This document shows, piece by piece, positions 10,260-18,878 of a stretch of DNA of 64,000 nt; positions within the stretch are counted from its first letter, which is position 1; each line of letters starts with the position of its first letter. The translations under genes were made by a program, and so were the position numbers. The stretch is taken from the NCBI GenBank assembly GCA_903832085.1, contig CAIKZZ010000009.1:1-64000 (forward strand). The letters are read 5' to 3'. Source of the DNA: an uncultured Pseudomonadota bacterium. GTDB lineage: Bacteria; Pseudomonadota; Gammaproteobacteria; Steroidobacterales; Steroidobacteraceae. The notes beneath the pieces were generated by a model that was given only the letters and a program-made list of their open reading frames with translations, was not told the origin of the DNA and did no database searches.

Positions 10260-11470
10260 TGCAGCAGTTTCGGTACACGGGATTTGATGAGTCGGGTGGC
10301 CGGGTCGCCGGGACCGTGGATGCCGAAAGTCTCGAGCAGGCACGCTTGGACCTGAGCTCGCGCAGCATGCTCTTAAGTGAACTTGTGGCGGTGGATACGG
10401 CGCGCGATTGGCGGGTCGCTCTCGGGCTTGGTGCGGAAACAGTGGGATTGAGTGATCTCGAGTTCTTAACTGCAGAGCTCAGTTTATTGCTCGAAAGCGG
10501 GGTGCGCATCGACCGGGCCATCGGCATTTTAAAGCGTGCGGGCAAAAGTGGCGCAGTCGCGCAATTACTCAGCGCCCTGACCGAGGACTTGAAGCAAGGC
10601 AAGCAGCTGTCTGAAGCCGTGGCTCAGCACCCCAAAGTCTTTGATGCGCTGTATGTGAATTTGATTGCGTTAGGTGAGGCGAGCGGTAAGTTGCCGGACG
10701 TGTTTCGGGGATTGGCAGAGGATTTAAAATTTCGTCGCGACATGCGCCAAAAAATTGTGCAGGCCGCAGCCTATCCTTTGGTGGTTCTGGGCGTGTGCGT
10801 GATGGCGCTCGTGTTTATTTTTAACTTTGTGGTGCCAAACCTCACGGCCTTATTCGCTGATGCCAAGGAACTGCCGTGGTACACGACGATGCTCTTGAAC
10901 TCGAGTGCGTTCATGCGCCATTACCAATGGTTCGTGCTCTTAGGCATGGGCGTGTTGGGTGGTTATTTGTGGTACGCGCGTACGAGCTCGACGGTACTGG
11001 ATTTGAAGGATCGTGTGCTCATCCGCGCACCGGGCTTGCGCGATGCGCTTGCCATGGTGGAGCGGATCCGCTTTGCCAGTGGTTTAGGGCTCATGCTGGA
11101 TGCAGGTTTGCCGGTGGATCGGGCATTGACGCTGGCAACGGGAAATATTCGCCACGGGATGCTGCGGCGCGAGATTGCCATCGCAGTGGACAAAGTACGG
11201 CGTGGCGAGCAGTTATCCACAGTGTTGCGCCAAACACGCTTATTTCCAGACTTTTACGCGTCGCTTCTGGAAGTGGGTGAGGAAAGTGGCGAGCTCGCAC
11301 GGGTCTTTAACGAGGTGGCGCGCCGCAGTCGGGACGCGTTCTCCAGTTGGACGCAACGGTTGACGACGTTGCTTGAGCCGCTGTTGATTCTCTTTATGGG
11401 CCTCATTGTGGGCAGTGTGGTGGTGATCATGATGCTGAGCATCACCTCCGTCACGGATTTGAAGTTCTAG
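10259..11470 (+). CDS. gspF: Type II secretion inner-membrane platform protein GspF
   Basis: 403-aa integral membrane protein that anchors GspE and the pseudopilus base. It has two homologous cytoplasmic GspF domains (about 60-185 and 265-390) and three membrane helices, with the first at AAAYPLVVLGVCVMALVFIF and the last just before the C-terminus (LILFMGLIVGSVVVIMM). I chose ATG 10259, which overlaps the gspE stop, over the TTG one codon upstream. Length and order match the family. Confidence 0.94.
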   Translation: MQQFRYTGFDESGGRVAGTVDAESLEQARLDLSSRSMLLSELVAVDTARDWRVALGLGAETVGLSDLEFLTAELSLLLESGVRIDRAIGILKRAGKSGAVAQLLSALTEDLKQGKQLSEAVAQHPKVFDALYVNLIALGEASGKLPDVFRGLAEDLKFRRDMRQKIVQAAAYPLVVLGVCVMALVFIFNFVVPNLTALFADAKELPWYTTMLLNSSAFMRHYQWFVLLGMGVLGGYLWYARTSSTVLDLKDRVLIRAPGLRDALAMVERIRFASGLGLMLDAGLPVDRALTLATGNIRHGMLRREIAIAVDKVRRGEQLSTVLRQTRLFPDFYASLLEVGEESGELARVFNEVARRSRDAFSSWTQRLTTLLEPLLILFMGLIVGSVVVIMMLSITSVTDLKF

Positions 11471-11473
11471 GCC

Positions 11474-11917
11474 ATGCATGCGCTTGATCGCTGTGGGGCA
11501 AGGGCGCTGCGTGGCGCACGCCAGTGCGCGCGAGGCTTTACGCTGATTGAGCTTTTAATCGTGTTTACGATTATTGGTTTTTTAGGGGCCTTAGTGGCGC
11601 CGTTTGGTATTCATCAAGTCGAGAAGGCGCGCTCGCAGTCCGAGTGGCTCATGCTCGAGCGCACGGTGGAGGGGTTGGCGTTTCGGGCCTTTGCGCAGGG
11701 GCGTGAGGTGGACCTGACGGCGGATGGCGCCGGCATCGAATGGCGTATAGGGACCGATGCGCCGAAAACCTTGGCGCTACAGCAGCTTTTTTTTTCGCCG
11801 AAGCAAATGATTCATATCGATGCGCATGGACTGGCGAGTCCTGACACGTTGACACTGAATCAAGCCGGACGCCCGCGCACGATCACCTTGAACCGATGGC
11901 TGACGGACGCGAAATGA
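11474..11917 (+). CDS. gspH: Minor pseudopilin, GspH-like
   Basis: 147-aa prepilin-like protein. A 22-residue basic leader ends with RG, then FTLIELLIVFTIIGFLGALV with the conserved Glu+5. The rest is a small beta-rich domain without the GspG calcium loop. Position after gspF and before the I and J pseudopilins fits GspH. The assignment to H rather than another minor pseudopilin rests on position and size, not on a diagnostic residue. Confidence 0.8.
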   Translation: MHALDRCGARALRGARQCARGFTLIELLIVFTIIGFLGALVAPFGIHQVEKARSQSEWLMLERTVEGLAFRAFAQGREVDLTADGAGIEWRIGTDAPKTLALQQLFFSPKQMIHIDAHGLASPDTLTLNQAGRPRTITLNRWLTDAK

Positions 11918-12345
11918 AGCATGCGGGAGGCCATCAGACGGCCGGCTTTACGCTGATTGAGGTGCTGATTGCAGCGACGCTTCTGTTTGTGGTCATTGCC
12001 ATTACCGCAGAAACCTACCGTGGCGCGTTGCTCGCGACCCGGCGGGCGGAGTCGGTGGTGGGGATGCTTGCGCCCATTCCTCTCATTAGGGCGGATATAC
12101 GCAACAGCTTGCGCAATGAGCCGCTAGAGGCCCGTGAGGGCAGCGGCATACTGATGGGGGTGAATTACGAGTACGCGGCCACCACGGCGCGCTTTGGTTC
12201 ACCGCCCAAGCGTTTTGATCCGACCAAACAAGGGTTTTCTGATTACCCGCCACGGTTTCGGCTGTATGACGTGACCTTGACCTTACGATTCCACGGTCAA
12301 ACACGGGTCTATGTCTATCAGGAGTTGGCATGGCTACCTGTATAA
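11914..12345 (+). CDS. gspI: Minor pseudopilin, GspI-like
   Basis: 143-aa prepilin-like protein starting with a short leader ending AG, then FTLIEVLIAATLLFVVIAIT. GspI forms the pseudopilus tip with J and K. ATG 11914 overlaps the gspH stop (ATGA) and is preferred to the in-frame ATG 11896. The globular part is longer and more divergent than classical GspI, so the letter is assigned mainly by order. Confidence 0.78.
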   Translation: MKHAGGHQTAGFTLIEVLIAATLLFVVIAITAETYRGALLATRRAESVVGMLAPIPLIRADIRNSLRNEPLEAREGSGILMGVNYEYAATTARFGSPPKRFDPTKQGFSDYPPRFRLYDVTLTLRFHGQTRVYVYQELAWLPV

Positions 12346-13055
12346 ACCGGGGCCGCCACAGGGGAGGTCGGGCGATTCGGGCGTCCGGCGGCTTTACACT
12401 GATTGAACTTTTGATCGCGGTGGCGATCTTTGGAATGGTCGTGGGACTTGCGACCTTGAGTTATTCGCTCTACAGCAAGCAGTGGTCGGGTTGGCGCGGC
12501 GGTTTTGATCGCACGGAGGCGCGGCTGCAGCGGCTGGATCTGGTGACGACGGCGCTTGAGGATGCGATTCCTTGGGTGGTGCGCGATGAGACGGGGCAGT
12601 TGGGGTTTTATTTTTTAGGCCGCGATGAGGGCTTGACCTTGGTGACGGGCAGCCCTGTATTTACTCCGCATGCGATGGCGGTGGTGCGCGTCTTCCGGGA
12701 AGCCACCGCAACGGGCACGTGGAATTTGGTTTATGAAGAAGCACCGTTGACGGCCGTGCGACTGCTCTATGCGGCACAGATTCTGCCATTCAGTCATCGG
12801 ATGGTAGTGGCGTACGATATTCCGGAGCCCGTGTTTCGGTACTACGGTTGGGAGAATTTGTTGGCGCGCAATCAAGGTGATACGGCGCCCGGCGTGGCCG
12901 GGGGGCAAGGGCCTCAGTGGTATACGGATTACGATGGCATACAGCGCCGTCAGCATCCCGAGCGGATTGCGATCGAACTCGGTCAGATGCATGCCGTGTT
13001 TTTCGTCCCGTCGCGGGCGGACTCCTCGCTTTTGAAATACGTGCCGCCAGAATGA
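12330..13055 (+). CDS. gspJ: Minor pseudopilin, GspJ-like
   Basis: 241-aa prepilin-like protein. The leader ends GG before FTLIELLIAVAIFGMVVGLA. The size (larger than H and I) and the position before gspK fit GspJ, the tip-complex partner that binds GspI and GspK. Residues about 165-205 (YYGWENLLARNQGD onward) form an unusual Gly/Gln-rich loop. It overlaps gspI by 16 bases and gspK by 4 bases. Confidence 0.8.
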   Translation: MATCINRGRHRGGRAIRASGGFTLIELLIAVAIFGMVVGLATLSYSLYSKQWSGWRGGFDRTEARLQRLDLVTTALEDAIPWVVRDETGQLGFYFLGRDEGLTLVTGSPVFTPHAMAVVRVFREATATGTWNLVYEEAPLTAVRLLYAAQILPFSHRMVVAYDIPEPVFRYYGWENLLARNQGDTAPGVAGGQGPQWYTDYDGIQRRQHPERIAIELGQMHAVFFVPSRADSSLLKYVPPE

Positions 13056-14035
13056 AGCACCAGCGCGGCACTGCTCTGATTTTGGTCCTGATGCTTAGCG
13101 TCATCTTGGGGCTATTGATGTTGCAAATGGGACTGACGGCCCGTGAGCAGGTACACCGCGCTCAAGTCTTGGCGGATCGCAGTGAGGCTGAGTTGCGTGC
13201 CGAGTCGCGTGAAGTGGCCATGGAATACACCTTGTTGACGGAACCGTGGCTCAAGCCTACGACGACGTCTGTGCTAGCGCCCGTGGCGGGGTCCACTGCA
13301 CCTCCGGTGATGAATCCGTATGCAGCGGCCTGGAATTTTTATGGCGAGCCGTTCACGGTCGACTCCATTACGTTTCAGTTGCAGGACATGTCCGGGTTAC
13401 TCCCCGTGCCGACGGATAACAGTGCGCAACTCCTGGCTTTGCTGGGGCTCTTGGGTGTGGAGCCCACGCGTGCGAGCGTGGTACGCGAGCAACTGCTCGC
13501 CTATCAAGGCGTTTTGGGTGGCTTGCGTCGGCCGGACTTCACCGGCATGGACAGCGGTGATTCCGCGATGGGTGCTAGCAGCAGTGGGCCAACGGCAAGT
13601 CCGATGCCGGTGACGTCCACACCGCTGCAGGCCTTGGAGGAACTGCGGAATCTGCAGGCCATGGACGAGGCCTTGTACAGTCAACTCGAGCCGTTACTCA
13701 CGCTGTACCCGACGCTGGGTTTTAATCCGTTGACTGCACCGGCGATTCTGTTGCGCGCCACCCAAACCCCGAGCGCGGCCCAAGGATTAATCGACATGCG
13801 TCTTGCCGGTGGGCTCAACCAGAGCGCAGTCAATGCCTTGACGGGCTTGTCGGCGAACGAATCCACGACGTTTTATCCAGGTCCTGGCATCCGCTTGGGG
13901 TTCACCTTGGAGTACCATGGCGTGACGGTGCGCCGTGACACGGTGGTGGTGTTAAAGCCCTACGATAAAGAAGCGCTCAGTGTCTGGTCACACCGCGCCT
14001 TGTCGGGTACCGCCACAAAGGATTTGCAGACGTGA
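13052..14035 (+). CDS. gspK: Type II secretion tip pseudopilin GspK-like
   Basis: 327-aa protein beginning MKHQRGTALILVLMLSVILG, the GspK-type N-terminus, where the residue at +5 is not Glu. A large alpha domain follows; its DMSGLLPVPTDN stretch matches the 'D-x-x-G-x-x-N' region of GspK. GspK caps the pseudopilus. The frame is open 135 bases upstream into gspJ, but ATG 13052 (ATGA overlap) starts exactly at the prepilin leader, so I reject the longer form. Confidence 0.85.
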   Translation: MKHQRGTALILVLMLSVILGLLMLQMGLTAREQVHRAQVLADRSEAELRAESREVAMEYTLLTEPWLKPTTTSVLAPVAGSTAPPVMNPYAAAWNFYGEPFTVDSITFQLQDMSGLLPVPTDNSAQLLALLGLLGVEPTRASVVREQLLAYQGVLGGLRRPDFTGMDSGDSAMGASSSGPTASPMPVTSTPLQALEELRNLQAMDEALYSQLEPLLTLYPTLGFNPLTAPAILLRATQTPSAAQGLIDMRLAGGLNQSAVNALTGLSANESTTFYPGPGIRLGFTLEYHGVTVRRDTVVVLKPYDKEALSVWSHRALSGTATKDLQT

Positions 14036-14059
14036 GGATGAAATCGTGCAGGTAATGGC

Positions 14060-15127
14060 GTGTTGCTAAGACTCAAGCAGTGGCTTGCTGCGGCGTTGGC
14101 GCGGCGCGTCGTGTGGCTGACCGATGCGCGCCGCAGCGTACTCGGTGAGCCGATGCAAGGCCGTGCGCTCTTAACAGTGCTTGGGCGCGAACATTATGCA
14201 GAGCGCCGCAAGGCCTACCCCATTCGTAGTTTGCGAGACTTGCGGCGGGTGTTGGCACAAGAGTTACAGGGGCGTCCACCGACCTTGACCTTGATTGGGC
14301 CTTGGCTCAACGAGCGGCATGACGTGGCGTTTTTCGAGCTGCTGCCTGGTGTGCTTGAGCAACTCGATGCCACGGTGTGGGTAATCCCTGAGAGCTTGGT
14401 GTTGGCGCAGACGCTGCCGGCACAGCGGGTTGCGATCGTGTCTGGCAATGGGCTCGAGTATTTTTTGGCGGCCTCTGGGATCAGTCAGATTGCAGGCGGC
14501 GCAGTACGTGTCGCCTCGGTGTTTGCGATGGCCACGGGGCTCGATCCGGATCAGGATGCTGAGCACATCGATCGCGCCGAGTCGGCTGAGCGTGTGCGAC
14601 AAGGGCTGAGTCAGTTACGTGCGGATATTTGGTTGCGCTTTTTGAAGCCCGGCATGCGGGTGGGCGCTGGCATCGCGTGGCAGCCGCTCGCGATCACCTT
14701 CGCGGTGATTTTTGTTGCCTACCTCGCGCTGGGCTTTGGGTATTTATCGATCACGCAATGGCGTCGCGACGTTGAACTCAAAGCCTTGGGGCCTGAGGTG
14801 TCGGCACTGATTGAAAGCCAGCATCACATGGAGGGGATGGCGCGTACACAGCACGCGCTGGCGCAAGTGATTAATGATCGTCAACCGAGCTATCCCCTGT
14901 GGCATGTGGCGCTCATTGCGTGGCAGAAGGGCGGGATGTTGCGCAACATATCGATTGTGGATGGGAAAGCCACCTTGAATGGCAGTGCGCCGGTAGCGAC
15001 CGATGTGTTGGCGGCGGTGGCAGCTGATCCGGCGGTCAGTGGGGCGCGCTTTGCGTCCCCTGTGCGTCAAGGAGTGCGGCAGGATTTTACGATTACCTTT
15101 CGATTCGTGGCGGTGCCACATGGCTAG
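14060..15127 (+). CDS. gspL: GspL-like assembly-platform protein
   Basis: 355-aa protein starting at GTG 14060 after a weak AGGTAA site. The N-terminal ~210 residues are cytoplasmic (actin-like GspL_C/PilM-like position). One membrane helix lies at about 212-232 (LAITFAVIFVAYLALGFGYL), then a coiled-coil/ferredoxin-like periplasmic part ends near NGSAPVATDVLAAV, as in GspL/PilN. It should couple GspE to the membrane platform. The sequence is divergent, so the call rests on topology and its place between gspK and gspM. Confidence 0.72.
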   Translation: MLLRLKQWLAAALARRVVWLTDARRSVLGEPMQGRALLTVLGREHYAERRKAYPIRSLRDLRRVLAQELQGRPPTLTLIGPWLNERHDVAFFELLPGVLEQLDATVWVIPESLVLAQTLPAQRVAIVSGNGLEYFLAASGISQIAGGAVRVASVFAMATGLDPDQDAEHIDRAESAERVRQGLSQLRADIWLRFLKPGMRVGAGIAWQPLAITFAVIFVAYLALGFGYLSITQWRRDVELKALGPEVSALIESQHHMEGMARTQHALAQVINDRQPSYPLWHVALIAWQKGGMLRNISIVDGKATLNGSAPVATDVLAAVAADPAVSGARFASPVRQGVRQDFTITFRFVAVPHG

Positions 15128-15689
15128 TATCAGCACATCACGCAAGGGCCTGTTGATTGGTGCGTTGGTGGCGCTTGCGCTACTGCGTTTTGCGTTGGTG
15201 CCCGCGCTGCAAACTCAAAGCGCGTGGCACGAGCGGCTGCAGGTCCTGACTAAACATCTGGACCGATCGGTGGGAGTCAAACAACACCAGAGCGCGATTT
15301 TAGGGGCGGAAGCGGCGCTGAAGGCCACCACCACCGAGGCGCAGGCACAGTTTCCAAGTACCCCGAGTGCCGAGGCGTATCGCTTGGTCATGCAGCAACA
15401 AATCGGTCAGATTGTGGCGAGCGCGAATTTGAAACTGACGCTGTTTGATTGGATCTTGGATGGCGCTGTCAAAGATGCGGGATTGAGCTATGGTCGCATT
15501 CGCATGCAGGTGGATGGGCCTTTGGCTGATCTTGCGGCACTGCACACGTTGATTGAAGGCACGCTGCCGTCATTCACAGTGCGTGAAGTGCAAGTGAGCA
15601 GCAAAGTGGAGACGGCGGAACTGAGTCGTACGCTCGGTACGCTGACATTGGTGGGCGATTTATTTTATCGTGTGCAGCCAGCACCATGA
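15120..15689 (+). CDS. gspM: GspM-like inner-membrane protein
   Basis: 189-aa bitopic protein: a short basic N-terminus, one helix (GLLIGALVALALLRFALVPA), a coiled-coil stretch and a small ferredoxin-like periplasmic domain. This is GspM/PilO architecture, the partner of GspL. ATG 15120 overlaps the end of gspL and begins just before the helix, so it is preferred to the frame opening at 15003. The stop overlaps the next gene by 4 bases. Confidence 0.72.
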   Translation: MASISTSRKGLLIGALVALALLRFALVPALQTQSAWHERLQVLTKHLDRSVGVKQHQSAILGAEAALKATTTEAQAQFPSTPSAEAYRLVMQQQIGQIVASANLKLTLFDWILDGAVKDAGLSYGRIRMQVDGPLADLAALHTLIEGTLPSFTVREVQVSSKVETAELSRTLGTLTLVGDLFYRVQPAP

Positions 15690-16366
15690 GCCCACGTCTA
15701 CAAGTGGTATCGCTCGTGGTGTTGGCACTGCTGCTCGCGGGCAGTGATTTTGGGCGCCGCTTGTATGTGGGGCGTAATGCGTCGCTGCATACTGTCACGA
15801 CTGAGGTGCCTGTGGCGCTGCGTGGTGGTGAGACACTGGCGCAGATGCAAACCACGATGCACGCGTGGTTTCCGGTACTCAAAGGTCCTACCGAGCAGCT
15901 AACGGGACCACCAGATCCGCAGAGCTGGCAGTTTGCGCTGGTGGGAATGTTCATGAACCGCGACGCGTTCAGTGGTGTCATTGCGGCGTGGTTACCCGGC
16001 AACTTAACGGCCGAGTATCAGCACGTTGTTGCAGGCGACACGGTGCACGACTGGAAGGTGAGCGGCTTATCGGCGCGTGCCGCCACATTAGTTTACGCTG
16101 CTGAGACACGTGAATTGGGATTGTTTAAGATCGGGCAGTCGCATCCGCCAGGGGCTGCACTCCCCGTTGTGGAGAGCCCAATTGTGTCGACCACGGGCCC
16201 GAAGCACCGGCGTGAGCAGGCCGACCGGCCGCGGCGCGAAGCGCCGTCTAGACAGGAGCGTCCAGGGCGCGGCGAGGGCAAGCAACGTGACGGCGTAGGC
16301 AAGGGGAACTTAGGCCGCGGTCAAGGTGCCAACGGGGCGGGACCGCGGGGTGGGCGAGCGAAATAA
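15686..16366 (+). CDS. GspC/GspN-like HR-domain protein with cationic tail
   Basis: 226-aa bitopic protein. A signal-anchor helix (about 5-20) is followed by a region (about 77-150: FALVGMFMNRD, VVAGDTVHDWKVSG, LGLFKIG) that resembles the homology region of GspC, which touches the secretin N0 domain. There is no PDZ or coiled-coil domain as in normal GspC. Instead, residues from about 171 to the end are a disordered, Arg/Gly/Pro-rich tail. By position it is the link between the inner-membrane platform and GspD, as XpsN is in Xanthomonas. The function is inferred from topology and order. Confidence 0.6.
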   Translation: MSPRLQVVSLVVLALLLAGSDFGRRLYVGRNASLHTVTTEVPVALRGGETLAQMQTTMHAWFPVLKGPTEQLTGPPDPQSWQFALVGMFMNRDAFSGVIAAWLPGNLTAEYQHVVAGDTVHDWKVSGLSARAATLVYAAETRELGLFKIGQSHPPGAALPVVESPIVSTTGPKHRREQADRPRREAPSRQERPGRGEGKQRDGVGKGNLGRGQGANGAGPRGGRAK

Positions 16367-16464
16367 TGGCGGTGCTTTGGCATCGTTCGTTGCCAACAGC
16401 CGCTCTGAGGAAGGTTTCGGTTTGGATTACAGCGCGCACGACGCCGCGCGACGAGAGGCTCTAC

Positions 16465-18642
16465 ATGAACGGTCGTATGCTATTGGTTGTGGTTACCGCT
16501 GTGCTCGCGAGTTGCGCGGGGCCTTCGCGATTTTCGCTGTCGTCGATGGCGGCATTGGGTCCGCACGAGGCGAATGGTGAGCAAAGCACCGATGCGATGT
16601 CACAGCCACAACCGCAATTGAATGCAGGAGTCCTGCACTTAAATGCCGCTGCTCGCGTGGGTGCGGAGCACATGAAGCAGGATTTATCGGACAATTTCCC
16701 GGCCGATAACAAGTTGACTGCGGCATCGGATGCAATGCCGATGAAGGACTTTTTGCATTATGTGTTTGGCGATTTGCTGCAAGTCAGTTATGTGATCGCT
16801 GAGGGGATTCCGGGTCTTGAGCAGCCCATTACCTTGAATGTACAAGCTCCCGTGAGTAGTCGCGCCATTTACAAGTTGGTTGCTGACATTTTGACACCGC
16901 GACATATCGCCGTGAGTTTTAAGGACGATGTGTATTTTGTGGTGCCTGCGGATGGCAAGGGCAAGGACAATGTGGTGATTGGCCTTGGCGCGAAAGCGGA
17001 GGATGTGCCAGATGCGCCGAGCAAGATTTTACAAATTGTGCCACTGCGCTACGGCGCCAATGCCAACATCGAGCGGACCTTGAAGGACCTCGTCGATGCG
17101 CAAGTCGTCTCTGATAACAGTCGCTCGGCGCTGTTTGTGACAGGTGAGCGCGATGCGGTGTTGAAGGTGCTGGATGTGGTGCGACTCCTCGACCAACCGG
17201 CCACGCGAGCGAGCGCGCTCGCGGTCGTGAATCTGACTTACATTGGTACCAAAGACTATACCGATCAACTCATGACGCTGATGGAGAATGAAGGTGTGCC
17301 GGTCGGTCTTGGGCGCGGTGGTGATGGGAAAACGCTGGTTTTAGTGCCGCTGGAGCGCTTAGGGTCTGTGGTTGTCTTTGCGACCAGTGAAGAGTTACTG
17401 GCGCGTGCGGAATATTGGACGCGGCAAATAGACCGGCCAGGTAAGGGCACTGCAGATCAGTATTTTGTGTATCACCCAAAGTACGCGCGTGCGTTGGATT
17501 TAGGCTTATCACTACGTGCCTTGATTAGTCCCCCCGGTGGGACCGGTACTGCCGAGGGAGGCAATTCTGCGCGCGATACGCGTTCGGCCCTCGGGAACAC
17601 AGCGAGTGGAGAGGGGCTCTCAGGGGTCGATGGTGCGGGCGGCGGCAGAGGTGCATCTGGCTCATCGGGCACGCTGCAGCGGCGCGAGGCTGGCAGTGCT
17701 GGCGGTGGCAATCGCGGTGAGCAGTCCATTTCCATTCGCGGTGATGGCGTGACTGTGTCGGTGGATCCGCGTTCGAACTCACTGATTTTTTATACCACGG
17801 GGCCGCGTTATGAAGCGTTGCTGCCGATGGTTCGTCGCTTGGATATCGCACCACGGCAAATCTTGATTGAAGCGACGTTGGCCGAAGTGGACATGACCGG
17901 CGCCTTCGCGCATGGCGTGGAATTTGCGTTGAAATCGTCGTCTGGTAAAGCTGGGGCGAGTACGGTGGGGCAGTTGGGCTTGCCGAGCGGTGGCATAGCG
18001 CTGAATTACATTTCTAGCATCACAAATAGCGTGAAGGCGACGCTGACGCAAAACGATTCGCAGGTGAATATTCTGTCGAATCCGTTTTTGATCGTGCGCG
18101 ACGGCGCTGAAGCATCTATTACCGTGGGGAATGATGTGCCCACCTTGGGGGCCACCACGTCGAGCCCCACAACCTCGAGCTTAACTGTCACCAGCGTGCT
18201 GTATCGACGCACGGGTTTGACCTTGTCGATTAGTCCCACGATCAATGCCGAAGGCACGGTGGTCTTGCGTATCGATCAAACGATCTCGGACACAGTGCCT
18301 GGTGCGTCGAGCGTTGCGGGGGCGCCTGAATTTTTTGATCGCTCGGTGCGGACGGAAGTGGTAGCAAAATCAGGGCAGACGGTGCTGCTCGCGGGGCTGA
18401 TTTCCATGGATAATTCGGTGACCTCGACGCGCGTACCGGGCTTAGGCAGTATTCCCGGATTGGGTTGGCTGTTTAATTCCGTCTCAAAAAACCACGCAAA
18501 AACAGAACTGGTGCTCTTGATCACTCCGCGAGTACTCGAATCATCGGACGATTGGGAGTCGGTTAAGGGCGGCGTGCAAAAAGCACTGCAATACATCACC
18601 CTCCCCGGCCCGAGCGCACCGGCAAGCGAGTCGCACCCTTAA
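16465..18642 (+). CDS. gspD: Type II secretion secretin GspD (lipoprotein)
   Basis: About 725-aa outer-membrane channel. I chose ATG 16465: it follows a GAGAGG site and gives MNGRMLLVVVTAVLASC, a lipoprotein signal with lipobox LASC. The in-frame ATG 16366 would bury this signal. Domains in order: N0 (about 70-150), N1, N2, N3, then the secretin core with VPTLG near the gate and VPGLGSIPGLGWLF in the C-terminal barrel. Inside N3, residues about 355-420 form a Gly/Ser-rich insertion. Last gene of the operon. Confidence 0.95.
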   Translation: MNGRMLLVVVTAVLASCAGPSRFSLSSMAALGPHEANGEQSTDAMSQPQPQLNAGVLHLNAAARVGAEHMKQDLSDNFPADNKLTAASDAMPMKDFLHYVFGDLLQVSYVIAEGIPGLEQPITLNVQAPVSSRAIYKLVADILTPRHIAVSFKDDVYFVVPADGKGKDNVVIGLGAKAEDVPDAPSKILQIVPLRYGANANIERTLKDLVDAQVVSDNSRSALFVTGERDAVLKVLDVVRLLDQPATRASALAVVNLTYIGTKDYTDQLMTLMENEGVPVGLGRGGDGKTLVLVPLERLGSVVVFATSEELLARAEYWTRQIDRPGKGTADQYFVYHPKYARALDLGLSLRALISPPGGTGTAEGGNSARDTRSALGNTASGEGLSGVDGAGGGRGASGSSGTLQRREAGSAGGGNRGEQSISIRGDGVTVSVDPRSNSLIFYTTGPRYEALLPMVRRLDIAPRQILIEATLAEVDMTGAFAHGVEFALKSSSGKAGASTVGQLGLPSGGIALNYISSITNSVKATLTQNDSQVNILSNPFLIVRDGAEASITVGNDVPTLGATTSSPTTSSLTVTSVLYRRTGLTLSISPTINAEGTVVLRIDQTISDTVPGASSVAGAPEFFDRSVRTEVVAKSGQTVLLAGLISMDNSVTSTRVPGLGSIPGLGWLFNSVSKNHAKTELVLLITPRVLESSDDWESVKGGVQKALQYITLPGPSAPASESHP

Positions 18643-18720
18643 TGTGGCGTAAAAACGACACTAATGAGCCGCTGCAGTGTGATGCGCGCCGACAAATTGC
18701 GGCGATTACTGCATTAGGTG

Positions 18721-18748
18721 TTGACATCTAGTGTGACGGCTCTAAAAT
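18721..18748 (+). promoter_or_regulatory. Strong sigma70-like promoter for the exported-protein gene
   Basis: Perfect TTGACA at 18721-18726, a 16-base spacer and TAAAAT at 18743-18748. The start point should be near 18755, leaving a leader of about 120 bases before the coding region. I found no obvious hairpin or riboswitch in that leader. Confidence 0.7.
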
Positions 18749-18878
18749 ACCGTTCAACTAGTTGGATTCACTCGGTGAGTACAACTGGTCTTGTTTTCAG
18801 GTTTAGGGATTTTTTGGTTAGGCATCAGGGCCGAATTCGAGGCTCATCATCAATCAGTTTAATGGAGCAATGTCACAC

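Noticed and set aside
12917-13051. N-terminal extension of the gspK frame
   Set aside because: It overlaps gspJ out of frame and has no family sequence; ATG 13052 starts exactly at the prepilin leader.
16366-16464. Earlier start for the secretin
   Set aside because: It would place 33 residues before a clear lipoprotein signal with lipobox LASC; ATG 16465 has its own ribosome site.
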